From an uncultured bacterium (GTDB lineage: Bacteria > Bacteroidota > Bacteroidia > Bacteroidales > CAIXTV01), in contig CAIXTV010000124.1 in assembly GCA_903922465.1 (NCBI GenBank), forward strand, positions 1 to 64,000: 64,000 bases of DNA, written 5' to 3'. Shown here piece after piece: positions 10,483 through 20,679 of the stretch. The position numbers and the translations under genes were made by a program. How positions within the stretch are numbered: position 1 is the stretch's first letter; each line of letters opens with the position of its first letter. The notes beneath the pieces were generated by a model, which had not been told where the DNA came from, ran no database searches, and saw only the letters and a list, made by a program, of their open reading frames with translations.

Positions 10483-11487
10483 ATGAAAACACGAATCCTG
10501 ACCTTCTTCATAATACTCCTCCCCTATACTGTGGTTACTGCTTATGCTCAAAATTCGACTTATGATGAAATGGTGAATTCATATGTTCTGCTTTATAAAG
10601 ATATCGCCATCAGGAAAATGAATGATTACAAAATTCCAGCTAGTATATGTTTAGCACAAGGAATCATTGAATCGGGTTGTGGAAAAAGTGATTTGGCTAA
10701 GGAAGCTAACAATCATTTCGGTATTAAATGCCATAAAGATTGGACTGGAGACACTTTCATTAAGGATGATGATACCAAAAACGAGTGTTTCCGTAAGTAC
10801 AAGAAAGCTGAAGATTCTTTTAACGATCATTCGCTTTTCCTGACAAGTCGCGATCGTTATGCCTTTTTGTTTGATCTTAAAATTACCGATTATAAGTCTT
10901 GGGCACAGGGGCTTAAACAAGCCGGATATGCAACAAACCCAAAGTATGCTGAGACTCTGATTAATTTGATTGAAAAATACAAACTCAATGTTTATGACGA
11001 TATTTCACTTGCTCAATCTCTGAAAAAATCGGATGTTAAGAAGGAGAAATCTGCCAAAACCACTAAAAAAACAAAGCCCATTTCAATGGAAGTTGATATT
11101 GACGATTTTGAGTCGGTAAGCGTGGGTTTCAACAATAGGCGGGTATATGAAAACAATGGAGTGAAGTTTATCATAGCAAGAGAAAATGACAGTTTTTCAA
11201 AAATTGCCACCGATGTCGAAGCTAGTATTCAGTCATTAAGAACCTATAATGATTTTGACGCAAATCACAACTTGATCCCCGGCGAAATGTTATACATTGA
11301 AGCTAAAAAGAGAAACGGAAATTCAATTTATTATGTAGTGAAAGCGGGGGATAATCTGCATTCCATTTCGCAATATTTCGGAATAAAACTGAAACGTTTA
11401 TGCAAAATCAACAAAATTGTGGCCAAGGCTGAACTTAAAGAAGGGAAACACCTTTTGTTGCAAAAGAAATCGATTTTGGGGCTTTAG
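10483..11487 (+). CDS. Glucosaminidase-domain protein with C-terminal LysM repeats (secreted peptidoglycan hydrolase)
   Basis: Signal peptide MKTRILTFFIILLPYTVVTAYAQ; IPASICLAQGIIESGCGKSDLAKEANNHFGIKCH; YYVVKAGDNLHSISQYFGIKLKRLCKINK LysM. Confidence 0.9.
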   Translation: MKTRILTFFIILLPYTVVTAYAQNSTYDEMVNSYVLLYKDIAIRKMNDYKIPASICLAQGIIESGCGKSDLAKEANNHFGIKCHKDWTGDTFIKDDDTKNECFRKYKKAEDSFNDHSLFLTSRDRYAFLFDLKITDYKSWAQGLKQAGYATNPKYAETLINLIEKYKLNVYDDISLAQSLKKSDVKKEKSAKTTKKTKPISMEVDIDDFESVSVGFNNRRVYENNGVKFIIARENDSFSKIATDVEASIQSLRTYNDFDANHNLIPGEMLYIEAKKRNGNSIYYVVKAGDNLHSISQYFGIKLKRLCKINKIVAKAELKEGKHLLLQKKSILGL

Positions 11488-11780
11488 GCATTGCTAACCC
11501 AAATGTAAAAGCAAATGATAACAATACTCACACAAGCTAAAGCCCTTATTTTATTACTTTCACACTTGTTAAACAGGAGTATTTTGAAGCTTTTAAAGGA
11601 TAGTGCACTACCTGTATTTACCAATTGTTAAAGAAACAACGGATCACAAGCAAAACTTGGGGGAGTGATTTCAGGTGCAAAATGGGCGAAAAAAGGAGTG
11701 AAAATGACGGTTTTTGAAAAAAAGCAAATTTTTAAGGGTCTTAAAGTGTTGATTGAATGATTACAAAATCACACGAAGTC

Positions 11781-12116
11781 AATTTGAGTGTAGGTAGAAC
11801 AAATTTGAGCGTAAGAAGTACCAATTTGAGTGTAGGTAGAACAAATTTTAGTGTAAGAATTACCAATTTGAGTGTAGGTAGAACAAATTTTAATGTAAGA
11901 ATTACCAATTTGAGTATAGGTAGAACAAATTTTAGTGTAAGAAGTACCAATTTGAGTGTAGGTAGAACTAATTTTATTGTAAGGGGGATAAATTTGAGTG
12001 TGAGGGGAACAAATTAGATTGTAAGAAGAATCAATTGGATTGTAAGTATTTCCAATTTGACTTGCACTGTCATCAATTTGATTTGCATCGTTATCAATTT
12101 GATTGCAGGTATCTTT
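11781..12116. repeat. Tandem repeat array B: 21-bp unit (42-bp alternation), ~16 copies decaying toward the right end
   Basis: Units of 21 bp starting at 11781, 11802, 11823 ... 12096: aatttgagtgtaggtagaaca / aattttagtgtaagaattacc. Confidence 0.95.
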
Positions 12117-12510
12117 AATCGAGCTGTGACTTTCTTTAAACATATTTTGAGGAGAATATATTTTGGTTTTAGAATTGCTTAATAGATTTTGATTCTCGTT
12201 AAATTGACAAAGCGTATTATCAATAATGGTTCTTATATCAAGGAGAGGAGTTCTGCTATTATCAGCATTTGTTCTTGAAATTTTTTAATTGAACTTTTTT
12301 GCTTATAAATAGATAATGGGGTGAAAAAACAAAACAGCTTTTGAAAACCTGTTTTGCTTAAATTGAAAACACTTTGAAAGCTTTAACTCGAAAACTTAAT
12401 AATTTTGGGCTTTATATGGATAATTGAAAATTATCCTTTGTTCAATACCTAATTGCAAATTCGGCTTAGCTCCATCGCAATTTTTATATCTGTCGCTCAG
12501 TGAGGTCTGT

Positions 12511-12573
12511 TTAAAATCGGGGAACTTTGATTTAAAAACAGGGAACTTTGATTTAAAAACGGGGAGTTTCCGA
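12511..12573. repeat. Tandem repeat array C: 21-bp unit, 3 copies, followed by an inverted partial copy
   Basis: ttaaaatcggggaactttgat / ttaaaaacagggaactttgat / ttaaaaacggggagtttccga; inverted atcgaagttcccc at 12574-12586. Confidence 0.85.
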
Positions 12574-12616
12574 ATCGAAGTTCCCCCTTTTCAAGTGGAA
12601 CAAATTTAAATTATTA

Positions 12617-14017
12617 TTAAAGAAGCATTGTATCGAAAAGCGGGGGATCTTTCCTAATTTTCGCCTTATTGATATGATCTTTTCCGAAAACCAAATTAAT
12701 CCCAAAAACAACATTGAATTTGCGAGTATCGAGAGGCTTTATCAGTCCATAAACATTGTCAGCACAAATATATAGCTGAAAGGGACCTAAACTGGCATTC
12801 ATGCCCAGTCCGAAATTCGTGTATGTATGATTGTGAATTGAATAGGTAATCGCTACACCAAAGTTCTTACCAAAATTACGATTGTATGAAACCGTAAGCG
12901 AAGGTTTAAAGGTGTTCTTAATGAATTCGTTGCGCAGCATAATTCCAAACAAATCTTTAGTTGTTAAGTTATAAAAACCAGCCAAATAGAGCTTGGTATT
13001 AATACGTGATGTATAACTGCTATTTGTTTCAATAACATTGAAGGTATTGCCCAAACTGTCCAAAAAAGAGTTTAGATAATCATTCTGAAACTGACCGTTT
13101 CTAACCAAGGAGTCGATATCGAATCCTTCAAATGTAAAACTCGAATTTGGCTTTTCGCTTTTGAAAGTACGAGGATTTTCTTTCCATTTAATGTATCCGA
13201 ACAAATCAACAACACTTGCCGAAAAAGAGAATTTATCATTCAAACGATACTGCCCACCTAAATCGAAAGCCCAACCTTGATTTTTTCCATAGAATGAAGT
13301 GCTGAAAGTATCCATGTTGGGGTATGAAGTGTGTAATAATATGTCTGAAGTGCCTGTTAGTGCAAAAGAGGATTGTTCTGTAGTCAAGTTAACATCAGAT
13401 GTTTCGGTGTAGATGTTTGCAGCGCCGATTAAATATTTTACACGCACACCTGCCGAAATCTTATCATTGATTTTGCGGGCGAAACTCAGGCCAATATCAT
13501 GATAAAGTGTTGCATTAATAGCATTACCACCTAATTCGGCAGTTTGTCCTATAAACTGAGCATTGCCCTTCAGAATGAGTTTCATGAAATCGCTCGTATA
13601 GCTATATGTTGCAATGAAATGCTGGTTAAAACCCAACTGAACCCAATTCTTTTTCCCTATATGAAATCCAAACGAGAGAATTTCATCGTTAATTTCAAGA
13701 CTTAAAAGGTTCTTTTTCGAAAGTCCATCAATTACATTAGTTTGATCAATCACCAGCGAATCATCAGAACGCTTGTGAATCAAATCATGATAAGAAAATG
13801 CATTGTTTTCGAAACCCACATTCCACATCGAAAGCAAAGGAAAACCAACATAATATTTCACATTTGGAATAAACGAAGGATTCATATTCGACGACTGAGG
13901 TACATTTTGCATGAAATAGAGGGTGTAACTATCCTGTGAAAATGTTTTTGAATGCACTACAAACAATAAAAAGAGAATGCATGATTTTAGAGTGAACTTT
14001 GTAAATTTATGAGTCAT
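12617..14017 (-). CDS. DUF5723-like outer-membrane beta-barrel family protein
   Basis: Signal peptide; SYTLYFMQNVPQSSNMNPSFIPNVKYYVGFPLLSMWNVGFENNAFSYHDLI; PorP/SprF-like barrel strands. Confidence 0.75.
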   Translation of the reverse strand: MTHKFTKFTLKSCILFLLFVVHSKTFSQDSYTLYFMQNVPQSSNMNPSFIPNVKYYVGFPLLSMWNVGFENNAFSYHDLIHKRSDDSLVIDQTNVIDGLSKKNLLSLEINDEILSFGFHIGKKNWVQLGFNQHFIATYSYTSDFMKLILKGNAQFIGQTAELGGNAINATLYHDIGLSFARKINDKISAGVRVKYLIGAANIYTETSDVNLTTEQSSFALTGTSDILLHTSYPNMDTFSTSFYGKNQGWAFDLGGQYRLNDKFSFSASVVDLFGYIKWKENPRTFKSEKPNSSFTFEGFDIDSLVRNGQFQNDYLNSFLDSLGNTFNVIETNSSYTSRINTKLYLAGFYNLTTKDLFGIMLRNEFIKNTFKPSLTVSYNRNFGKNFGVAITYSIHNHTYTNFGLGMNASLGPFQLYICADNVYGLIKPLDTRKFNVVFGINLVFGKDHINKAKIRKDPPLFDTMLL

Positions 14018-14032
14018 GTATAGGTATTATTA

Positions 14033-15670
14033 TCAGTGAAAGTTAACTTTAAACTTTGCTTTTGCTCCAATTTTCAAATCAAGGGCATTATCCATATATA
14101 TTTTCACATCAGTGTTAGTATAGTTATACGACCATAATTCTCCTCTCAAAAATATATACTTAATCCCGTTAATGTTTTTCAATCTATCTCCTTCTAAGAG
14201 AATATCGGTAAGCTTGTAAGTTGGGGTTTGTACTTTTAAGTCAGGTGCAGGACCAATAATTCCGGCATACACCATTTGCTGATATGGATTCAGCAATGAA
14301 TCTTTCACCACATAAGCCGAATCAACAAAATATATTTGAATATGAGCATCAACTGGAAAACCATTAGTTGCATTCACTCTAAATAAAATCGACTCTAACT
14401 GGTCAATCCTATCGTATTTAAATTCAATTGTATCCTGATAAGAAAATCCTTTAATTTTTCCCCAAAGAGGAATTTCAATTTTGAGCTTAGTGCCAAAACG
14501 AGAAGTGTCGATTAAGAAATTCGAAACATTTGGATTTGCAGCCGGATTGGTGGTCCCCGTGACGTTATAGATAAATTTCCGAGGAGAAATGTTCATCACC
14601 TGATTGATGTTAGAGTTAGAAGAACTTAAAATATTGACATTTTCAATAGTCTGTCCAAATTGAAGAAGTGTTGGATATGGAACAATCAGTGGATTATAGA
14701 TAGTTGAACTTACATTTATCAAATACGGAGGATTAACACTTGAAGTTCCATACAACTCATTCACATTAAAATTGACTGGCATTCCAATCGAGTTCCATGT
14801 ATATAGTTTTGCTTTCATATCCACTAAATCGAAATAACTCGTATAGTTATTTTCAAATATTTCTATGTGAAAAGTGTCCTGAGCAGTGAAAGAAAGTTGT
14901 CCAAAATAGCCGAACATTTTCGAGAAATGCAAGGTATTCATTTGATTGGTTAAATTTAGGAAGTAAGGAGAATTGTTAGGATTGCCATCACCAGTATATT
15001 TAATTTTATACCGTATCTGAATTTCATTTTGAGCAGGGGCAACATTATTGGGCTTTAATGTATATCCAGTAATGTCAAAAGATTCAGAAATTGGAACAGG
15101 AATAGTTCCCACATAATGAATCAGTTTTGTGAAAATCTGTCCGTTTTGCTTGAGATTAAGAATAGATATTTCAATATCACAATTATGATTGATGTTTGAA
15201 CTCAAATTAACGTCAAAACTACCATTTTTAAACGCAATGGAATCAATTCGCTGATCCGCTGTTGTAGAACTAAAGTTATAATTCATGGTAAAACTAATCG
15301 AATCACTCACACCCAAAGGAAGATCGAGGAGATTGACATTATTCTGAGCTAAATTAAAGTCTTGTTGAGGCAATACAATCATTTCTTCAGCCCTCTTTGA
15401 CCAAAGCTCACTCGATTGAAAAACAAGAGTAATAAAACCGTTTGTTGGGTCGGTTTGAATTATCGAAGTACTGTCGTTTACCATCTTATCAATAGTAAGA
15501 TGAGAATTTATTAAAGAAGAAGCCCACTCCTGCTCCAGCTCATTGTCGGCCAGGCGATTAAAATCAAAATCTTCTTTCTTTACACAAGAATAGAATAAGG
15601 CTAAAGAGAGTATAAACCCAATTATAAGCCTTATTTCTTTAAATGAAAAATGCTTAATGTTTCGTTTCAT
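14033..15670 (-). CDS. Hypothetical lipoprotein/secreted protein
   Basis: MKRNIKHFSFKEIRLIIGFILSLALFYSCVKKEDF lipobox-like cysteine; downstream partner is a DUF5723-like barrel. Confidence 0.75.
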   Translation of the reverse strand: MKRNIKHFSFKEIRLIIGFILSLALFYSCVKKEDFDFNRLADNELEQEWASSLINSHLTIDKMVNDSTSIIQTDPTNGFITLVFQSSELWSKRAEEMIVLPQQDFNLAQNNVNLLDLPLGVSDSISFTMNYNFSSTTADQRIDSIAFKNGSFDVNLSSNINHNCDIEISILNLKQNGQIFTKLIHYVGTIPVPISESFDITGYTLKPNNVAPAQNEIQIRYKIKYTGDGNPNNSPYFLNLTNQMNTLHFSKMFGYFGQLSFTAQDTFHIEIFENNYTSYFDLVDMKAKLYTWNSIGMPVNFNVNELYGTSSVNPPYLINVSSTIYNPLIVPYPTLLQFGQTIENVNILSSSNSNINQVMNISPRKFIYNVTGTTNPAANPNVSNFLIDTSRFGTKLKIEIPLWGKIKGFSYQDTIEFKYDRIDQLESILFRVNATNGFPVDAHIQIYFVDSAYVVKDSLLNPYQQMVYAGIIGPAPDLKVQTPTYKLTDILLEGDRLKNINGIKYIFLRGELWSYNYTNTDVKIYMDNALDLKIGAKAKFKVNFH

Positions 15671-15857
15671 AGCTATAAGAATATATAGTTCAAATATACA
15701 CTTATTCTCCAACAGCGTGTTAAATTAATTTGTTAAAAAAAATCTGGAGGATAGAATCAACTTACTACAAAATCATCAAACTACTGAATACTAATACAAT
15801 GAACTACAATTCATGAGAATAATTATTATTGTTTTTTATTTTAAAAGAAACACTTTC

Positions 15858-16712
15858 TCACATCCATTTGACTTCAATGGTCTTTGTATATTGAATTTCT
15901 TTCTCATAAATGAATTTTGGAAACCCAAATACAGAAACAGCATAAACCGAATATCCTTTTTTAACCTTTAATCGTTTTTCCAAGGTCTTATGTGCATATT
16001 GTGCATAGCCGATAATGCAGCTGCCAATGCCTATTGATTCAGCATACAGCATCATATATTGCTGTGCAATGATACAATCATCTTTCGACTGCTGGGCTCG
16101 TTTTGGAGCAATTACACAAACCACTAGAGGTGCGCCTCTAAATATGGGATATTCCTTCTTTGTAAATTCAGCATTCATTTGGGCTAATGCATTTAGCAAG
16201 AACTTAAGGTTAAGACTTAGCTTTCTACTGAAGACACTTATTAATCCTATTGTAATAGGGTTAATTATGAATTTCAATGAATTAAATTTCCGTAAAATAG
16301 CTTTTTCCAATTCAATGATTTTCTTTTCATCACGAATAATGATGTATTCTCTTTTTCTTTTATTTGAAGAACTGGGAGATTTCTCAGCATAATGTATGAA
16401 ATTTTCCAAAACATCCTTTTCAATTGCATCTTTTTTGAAATGACGAACCGAGCGCTTCCCTATTAAAAGCTTTTCAATTTCAGTATGTTGTTCTTCATTC
16501 TGAAGAATCTTAAATGCGTTAAGTTTCCCCTGAGTAGCACTAATGGCATTTTCGGGACATATTGCTGCACAATGCCCGCATGAGCAACACATCAATGGGT
16601 TTATTTGGACTAAGGAAGTGTCTAGAATTCCAAGAGTATTACTTCCACAAATCTGGATGCATTTCCTGCAAAGGCTGCATTTTAACTGGTCTATAATTAT
16701 GTTATTGATCAA
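15858..16712 (-). CDS. Nitroreductase-family protein with N-terminal 4Fe-4S ferredoxin domain
   Basis: CSLCRKCIQICG...CCSCGHCAAICPENAI then RRSVRHF-like KRSVRHFKKDAIEKDVLENFI. Confidence 0.88.
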   Translation of the reverse strand: MINNIIIDQLKCSLCRKCIQICGSNTLGILDTSLVQINPLMCCSCGHCAAICPENAISATQGKLNAFKILQNEEQHTEIEKLLIGKRSVRHFKKDAIEKDVLENFIHYAEKSPSSSNKRKREYIIIRDEKKIIELEKAILRKFNSLKFIINPITIGLISVFSRKLSLNLKFLLNALAQMNAEFTKKEYPIFRGAPLVVCVIAPKRAQQSKDDCIIAQQYMMLYAESIGIGSCIIGYAQYAHKTLEKRLKVKKGYSVYAVSVFGFPKFIYEKEIQYTKTIEVKWM

Positions 16713-16717
16713 TGCTT

Positions 16718-18697
16718 TTATTGCCCCTCTGTTTTTTTCTCAAAAACAAGTACTACCTTATTGAAGTTTGCAGAAGCATTTGCCACACGTCGATAATCTT
16801 CAAACTCACTCACAGCATACTCATATTCCTTATAATATTCCAAAATTGAAATGGTCACGATATTGTTTTCCAGTTTGTAATCAGAAACAAAAGACATGGT
16901 GGAGTCGTTGTTTTTTCTGATATAATTCTCAATAAGTTTCAATTGATCTAGGTTAGAAACTTTGTATCCAGTGGGGATGTTGAAAACAATGTTTCTGATA
17001 TATCCATGGTTATAAGGAAACTCAAGAGGGAGTTTACGCTCTTCTTTCTTATAAAGTTCCATCTGTGGTCCTATCAGCATTCCTGCCTTAAACAGAAACT
17101 TAGTGCCGGCTTTTTCAAAAAAATAGTCCGATTTAAGTTTCGCTTTTGTAATTAAAGGTTTTTGTCCAAGAAAATTTCCTTCATTGTTTTCAAAAGTCAA
17201 TTCAACAATAGTTCCCTCTTTATCAATACTTTTTATGATTGATTCAGAAAAATCCTTTAATTTATCTTCCTCTTTTATAAAACTGAAGTAAGGCTGATAA
17301 TTGGCGGCAGTGTATCCTGCCATTTCTCGGGAAATATCCAATTTGGTATCGTTGAAGTCTGTGTTAATATCAACTTTAATTCTTAGTATATCCATACTTT
17401 CATCGTATTTTGCTCCCTTAATGAATTTTATTTTCCCGAGTCCTGTGCTATAATCTCCCATCGAAACAGTCTTGATAAATAACCCATAATTGTTAATATT
17501 GCTATTATCAGGAAAGCCAAGCCTGGTGAAATTATCATTAGGAGAAAGATACTTTTTGATTTTAGGGAAATATAGCAGATATTTATCAAGAAACGAATAG
17601 CATTCGAAGTCCATATCAAATTTAGTATCGAAACGATCTGAGGTAATTACAATTTCTGTTTCAATATCAAGGGCTTTGAAAAGGTTTGCAAATAGCTTCA
17701 CTGCTCCAAATTCATTATATGCTTTGTTTGCAACAACTTTCGAGATTAACGATTTGTCAGGTTCCAAAGATTCATGATAAATAAAATTTGTTTTCAAATA
17801 ATTCTCTATCAATCTAATTTTAGCCTCTTCGCTATTTGCATCCAGTTTAACATCTTTAATCAAACTTTTAATTGACTTTAAATCTTTTGACTCAAGTTCA
17901 TTATATATCCGATCATAAATACTAGAAGCAATTGGGCCATATGAATATATATCTTTCTTTCCAGTTGCTGAATTAAAATTAAGTTTTACAGCATACTTCA
18001 TTAAATTTGCTTTTAAGGCAGCACCTTCTTCATCCTTTAAACGAGGTATATTTTCTTTTTTAATTACCCATACATTATTTGCTTTTTCATTTGTATCCAA
18101 AATAGCTTCAGGACATCCATTATAACTTTTAAATTTAAATCCCAGATTTGTAGGAGTTATATATTTTGATTCTGAATATAAGATGGGAATACCAGATTGA
18201 ATTATATTAATACTCCCTTTTAGAGATGGTTGTTGTTTAATGCAATACATATACTCTATTTCGCAACCTTCTTCAATTCCTTCAAAAGCAAAATAATGGT
18301 ATTTTGTTTCAGACTCCTGATCAAAAGCTTCTTTAATTTCGTCTTTTTTCAATTCCTTGATGGTACCATCATTTTTAATTACCCTAGCTTTTTCAAAGGC
18401 TGTTTTATCATCATTATACAAAGGAATATATACCTTGTTATTGCTTTCAATACCAACATGAGTAATAAGTTTTAATCTTTTATGAGTAATTTTATATTCT
18501 GTCAAAACATCATTCTCATAAACATACTCATAGAAATTCTTAACGAAAATCACTACAGAATTATTCGATGTATCCGAATCAGTTTTTGTCAGTTTTGGGT
18601 TCTCTTCCCATCTATACGATTTGTAGTTTTCAAGGGGGGATTGAGCATTTAGGCTTGTAACAATTACAAAGGTTAATAATAAGAATTTGTTTTTCAT
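16718..18697 (-). CDS. DUF3857 domain-containing secreted protein
   Basis: 659 aa with signal peptide; YEYVYENDVLTEYKITHKRLKLITHVGIE, EIEYMYCIKQQPSLKGS. Confidence 0.82.
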   Translation of the reverse strand: MKNKFLLLTFVIVTSLNAQSPLENYKSYRWEENPKLTKTDSDTSNNSVVIFVKNFYEYVYENDVLTEYKITHKRLKLITHVGIESNNKVYIPLYNDDKTAFEKARVIKNDGTIKELKKDEIKEAFDQESETKYHYFAFEGIEEGCEIEYMYCIKQQPSLKGSINIIQSGIPILYSESKYITPTNLGFKFKSYNGCPEAILDTNEKANNVWVIKKENIPRLKDEEGAALKANLMKYAVKLNFNSATGKKDIYSYGPIASSIYDRIYNELESKDLKSIKSLIKDVKLDANSEEAKIRLIENYLKTNFIYHESLEPDKSLISKVVANKAYNEFGAVKLFANLFKALDIETEIVITSDRFDTKFDMDFECYSFLDKYLLYFPKIKKYLSPNDNFTRLGFPDNSNINNYGLFIKTVSMGDYSTGLGKIKFIKGAKYDESMDILRIKVDINTDFNDTKLDISREMAGYTAANYQPYFSFIKEEDKLKDFSESIIKSIDKEGTIVELTFENNEGNFLGQKPLITKAKLKSDYFFEKAGTKFLFKAGMLIGPQMELYKKEERKLPLEFPYNHGYIRNIVFNIPTGYKVSNLDQLKLIENYIRKNNDSTMSFVSDYKLENNIVTISILEYYKEYEYAVSEFEDYRRVANASANFNKVVLVFEKKTEGQ

Positions 18698-20639
18698 ATT
18701 TTCTTTTTTAATACAATTACTTCTTTAAAATCAGAACGCATTTGTTTGAGCATTTTATTCCATAAATCAAAAAACTCATGCTTTAGCAACAAGGTATCTT
18801 CATTTGATGTAAAACAATAAAATATTTGATTTCCTTTCATTTCATAACTAATTTCATAAAAGAAATTCACACCTTCAAACCTTGTGTTCTTTGGCAAATT
18901 AACTATTTCGTATCCTACAGGCAAAGTAAAAACATAATTTATATTTAACGAAGATTTGAAATAAAATTCATAGTCAAGTTTTCTGTCTTCCTTGAATAAC
19001 TCAAAATCTTTATAAGGCTGTGCCAAATTTAAATTTACATAAATTTCATTATCATTAAACTTTACATAATCAGGAACATGGAACTTATATTTTATTTGAA
19101 TACTACTATCAGAAGAATTAACCTTATAATCATCAAGAATGTACTTATTGTTTCCAACTTCCAAATACGATTTCATGAATTTGGTTTTATCATCAGCGTC
19201 TTTAACTCTTTCAATTGCTTGCTTCATATCTGAATAATAATAACCATTAAGAAGAATACTCCCTTTGCCAACAATTTCACCCTGTTCGATAGTGAGACTT
19301 ACTGAATCAGAATGAACACTTCTATCAGCAGGCACAACAGGGACTTTTTGTATTTCATAAGTTTCATTATTCAACCTAATTAATGCTTCTTTCCCCTGTA
19401 TAAATGAATTGGGAAGACCAAGAGGTATATATGAATTTGTTGCATCAAGGAAATAATATTTCCCTTTATCAATATACGTTGCAATCATATGGTTGTCAAC
19501 TATAGACGTGGGGATTTCATTGTATGAATAGGGTAAATCCCTTGTACCTATCCAAGTGTAGCAAGCTTTAACTTTAGCGATATCGAGTAATTCGATTATA
19601 ATCGTTGCCATGTCCTTACAATCTCCGTATCTTTTTTCGAAAATCAGAAAGGGACTCCGTGGAATAAACCCGCCCAACCCATATTCATTTGCGACATATT
19701 TTATGTTATTTTGAACCCAACGATATACTGCTGCCACTTTTTGAGAATCGCTCTTACAATCAACAATTAAAGCTTGAACAATTGAAATCATTTCTTCAGT
19801 GTGCTTATGGTCAAGCTCAGAAACATTCTCGTTATACCATTTGAATAAATCATCAACATTCCGGAGTACTTCAACTTCCCTCTCTTTTAATTTATAGGAT
19901 TTAATGTAAGGAATAATTTGAGGTAAATAACATAGATAATTTGGTGAACGAGTTTCATTTTTATAGCTTGGAATATTTTTTGCTTTCCATGAATATATTA
20001 ATCTCCCTCCTTTCTCCAATTTACTAAAATCGAGTTGTAAAGAATCCATATTAAAAAACTTGATATCAAATTCAACATTCTTATCTGTATTAATTATGAA
20101 TTCAAAATTATCGACTGGGTAATATTTTTTCACGATAGCAAATGGGAAAAACCGTGGTTCTTTAATATCAAGAGTATATTTTAATTTTGTGATTGCCCCT
20201 TGTCGAAGAGAAGGATAAAAAAAAGAAGTTTCAAATAAATCCTGATAAAAGACATCATTATCAAGAACCTCCTTGGTCTTAAATTCTTTCACCTTACATT
20301 CTTTAAATTTATCATTATTCGGTAAAAGAGTGCTAGCTTCAATATCTTTAATCTTGATATAATGTGAAGATTGAATACTCCCTTCAGAAAAAGCGCCTGC
20401 TTTAAAATTATTGTAATAAATTTCTTCAAATTTTGTTTCCTCAATTTTTAAACCTGATTTTTCAATATCAACTAAAATCTCAGTTTTTAAATTAAGATAA
20501 ACTATGTCATTGTTTTTAAACTTAGTCCCATAATTATTGAAATCAGAAACATTTTGTGAAAAAGCGATACTTGCAAAACTTAAGCAAATGAAAAGAAATT
20601 TTATTTTTGTTTTGATGATGTGTTTTTTTTAGAATTCAT
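18694..20639 (-). pseudogene. DUF3857/transglutaminase-like secreted protein; N-terminus out of frame by 1 nt (A8 run at 20623-20630)
   Basis: ORF 18694-20292 (GTG) extends upstream in the same frame without stop for ~110 codons to a signal peptide (KKHIIKTKIKFLFICLSFASIAFSQ) but has no ATG/GTG/TTG there; ATG at 20639 joins if one A is added to the A8 run. Transglutaminase core RYGDCKDMATIIIELL present. Confidence 0.75.
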
Positions 20640-20679
20640 ATTCCAGGAAAAAGTTTGCATTTCGATTAAGATTGATTTA

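Noticed and set aside
11741-12017. Plus and minus heptad ORFs inside array B as separate proteins
   Set aside because: Frames are open on both strands simply because the 21-bp unit lacks stops; no promoter found near the starts.
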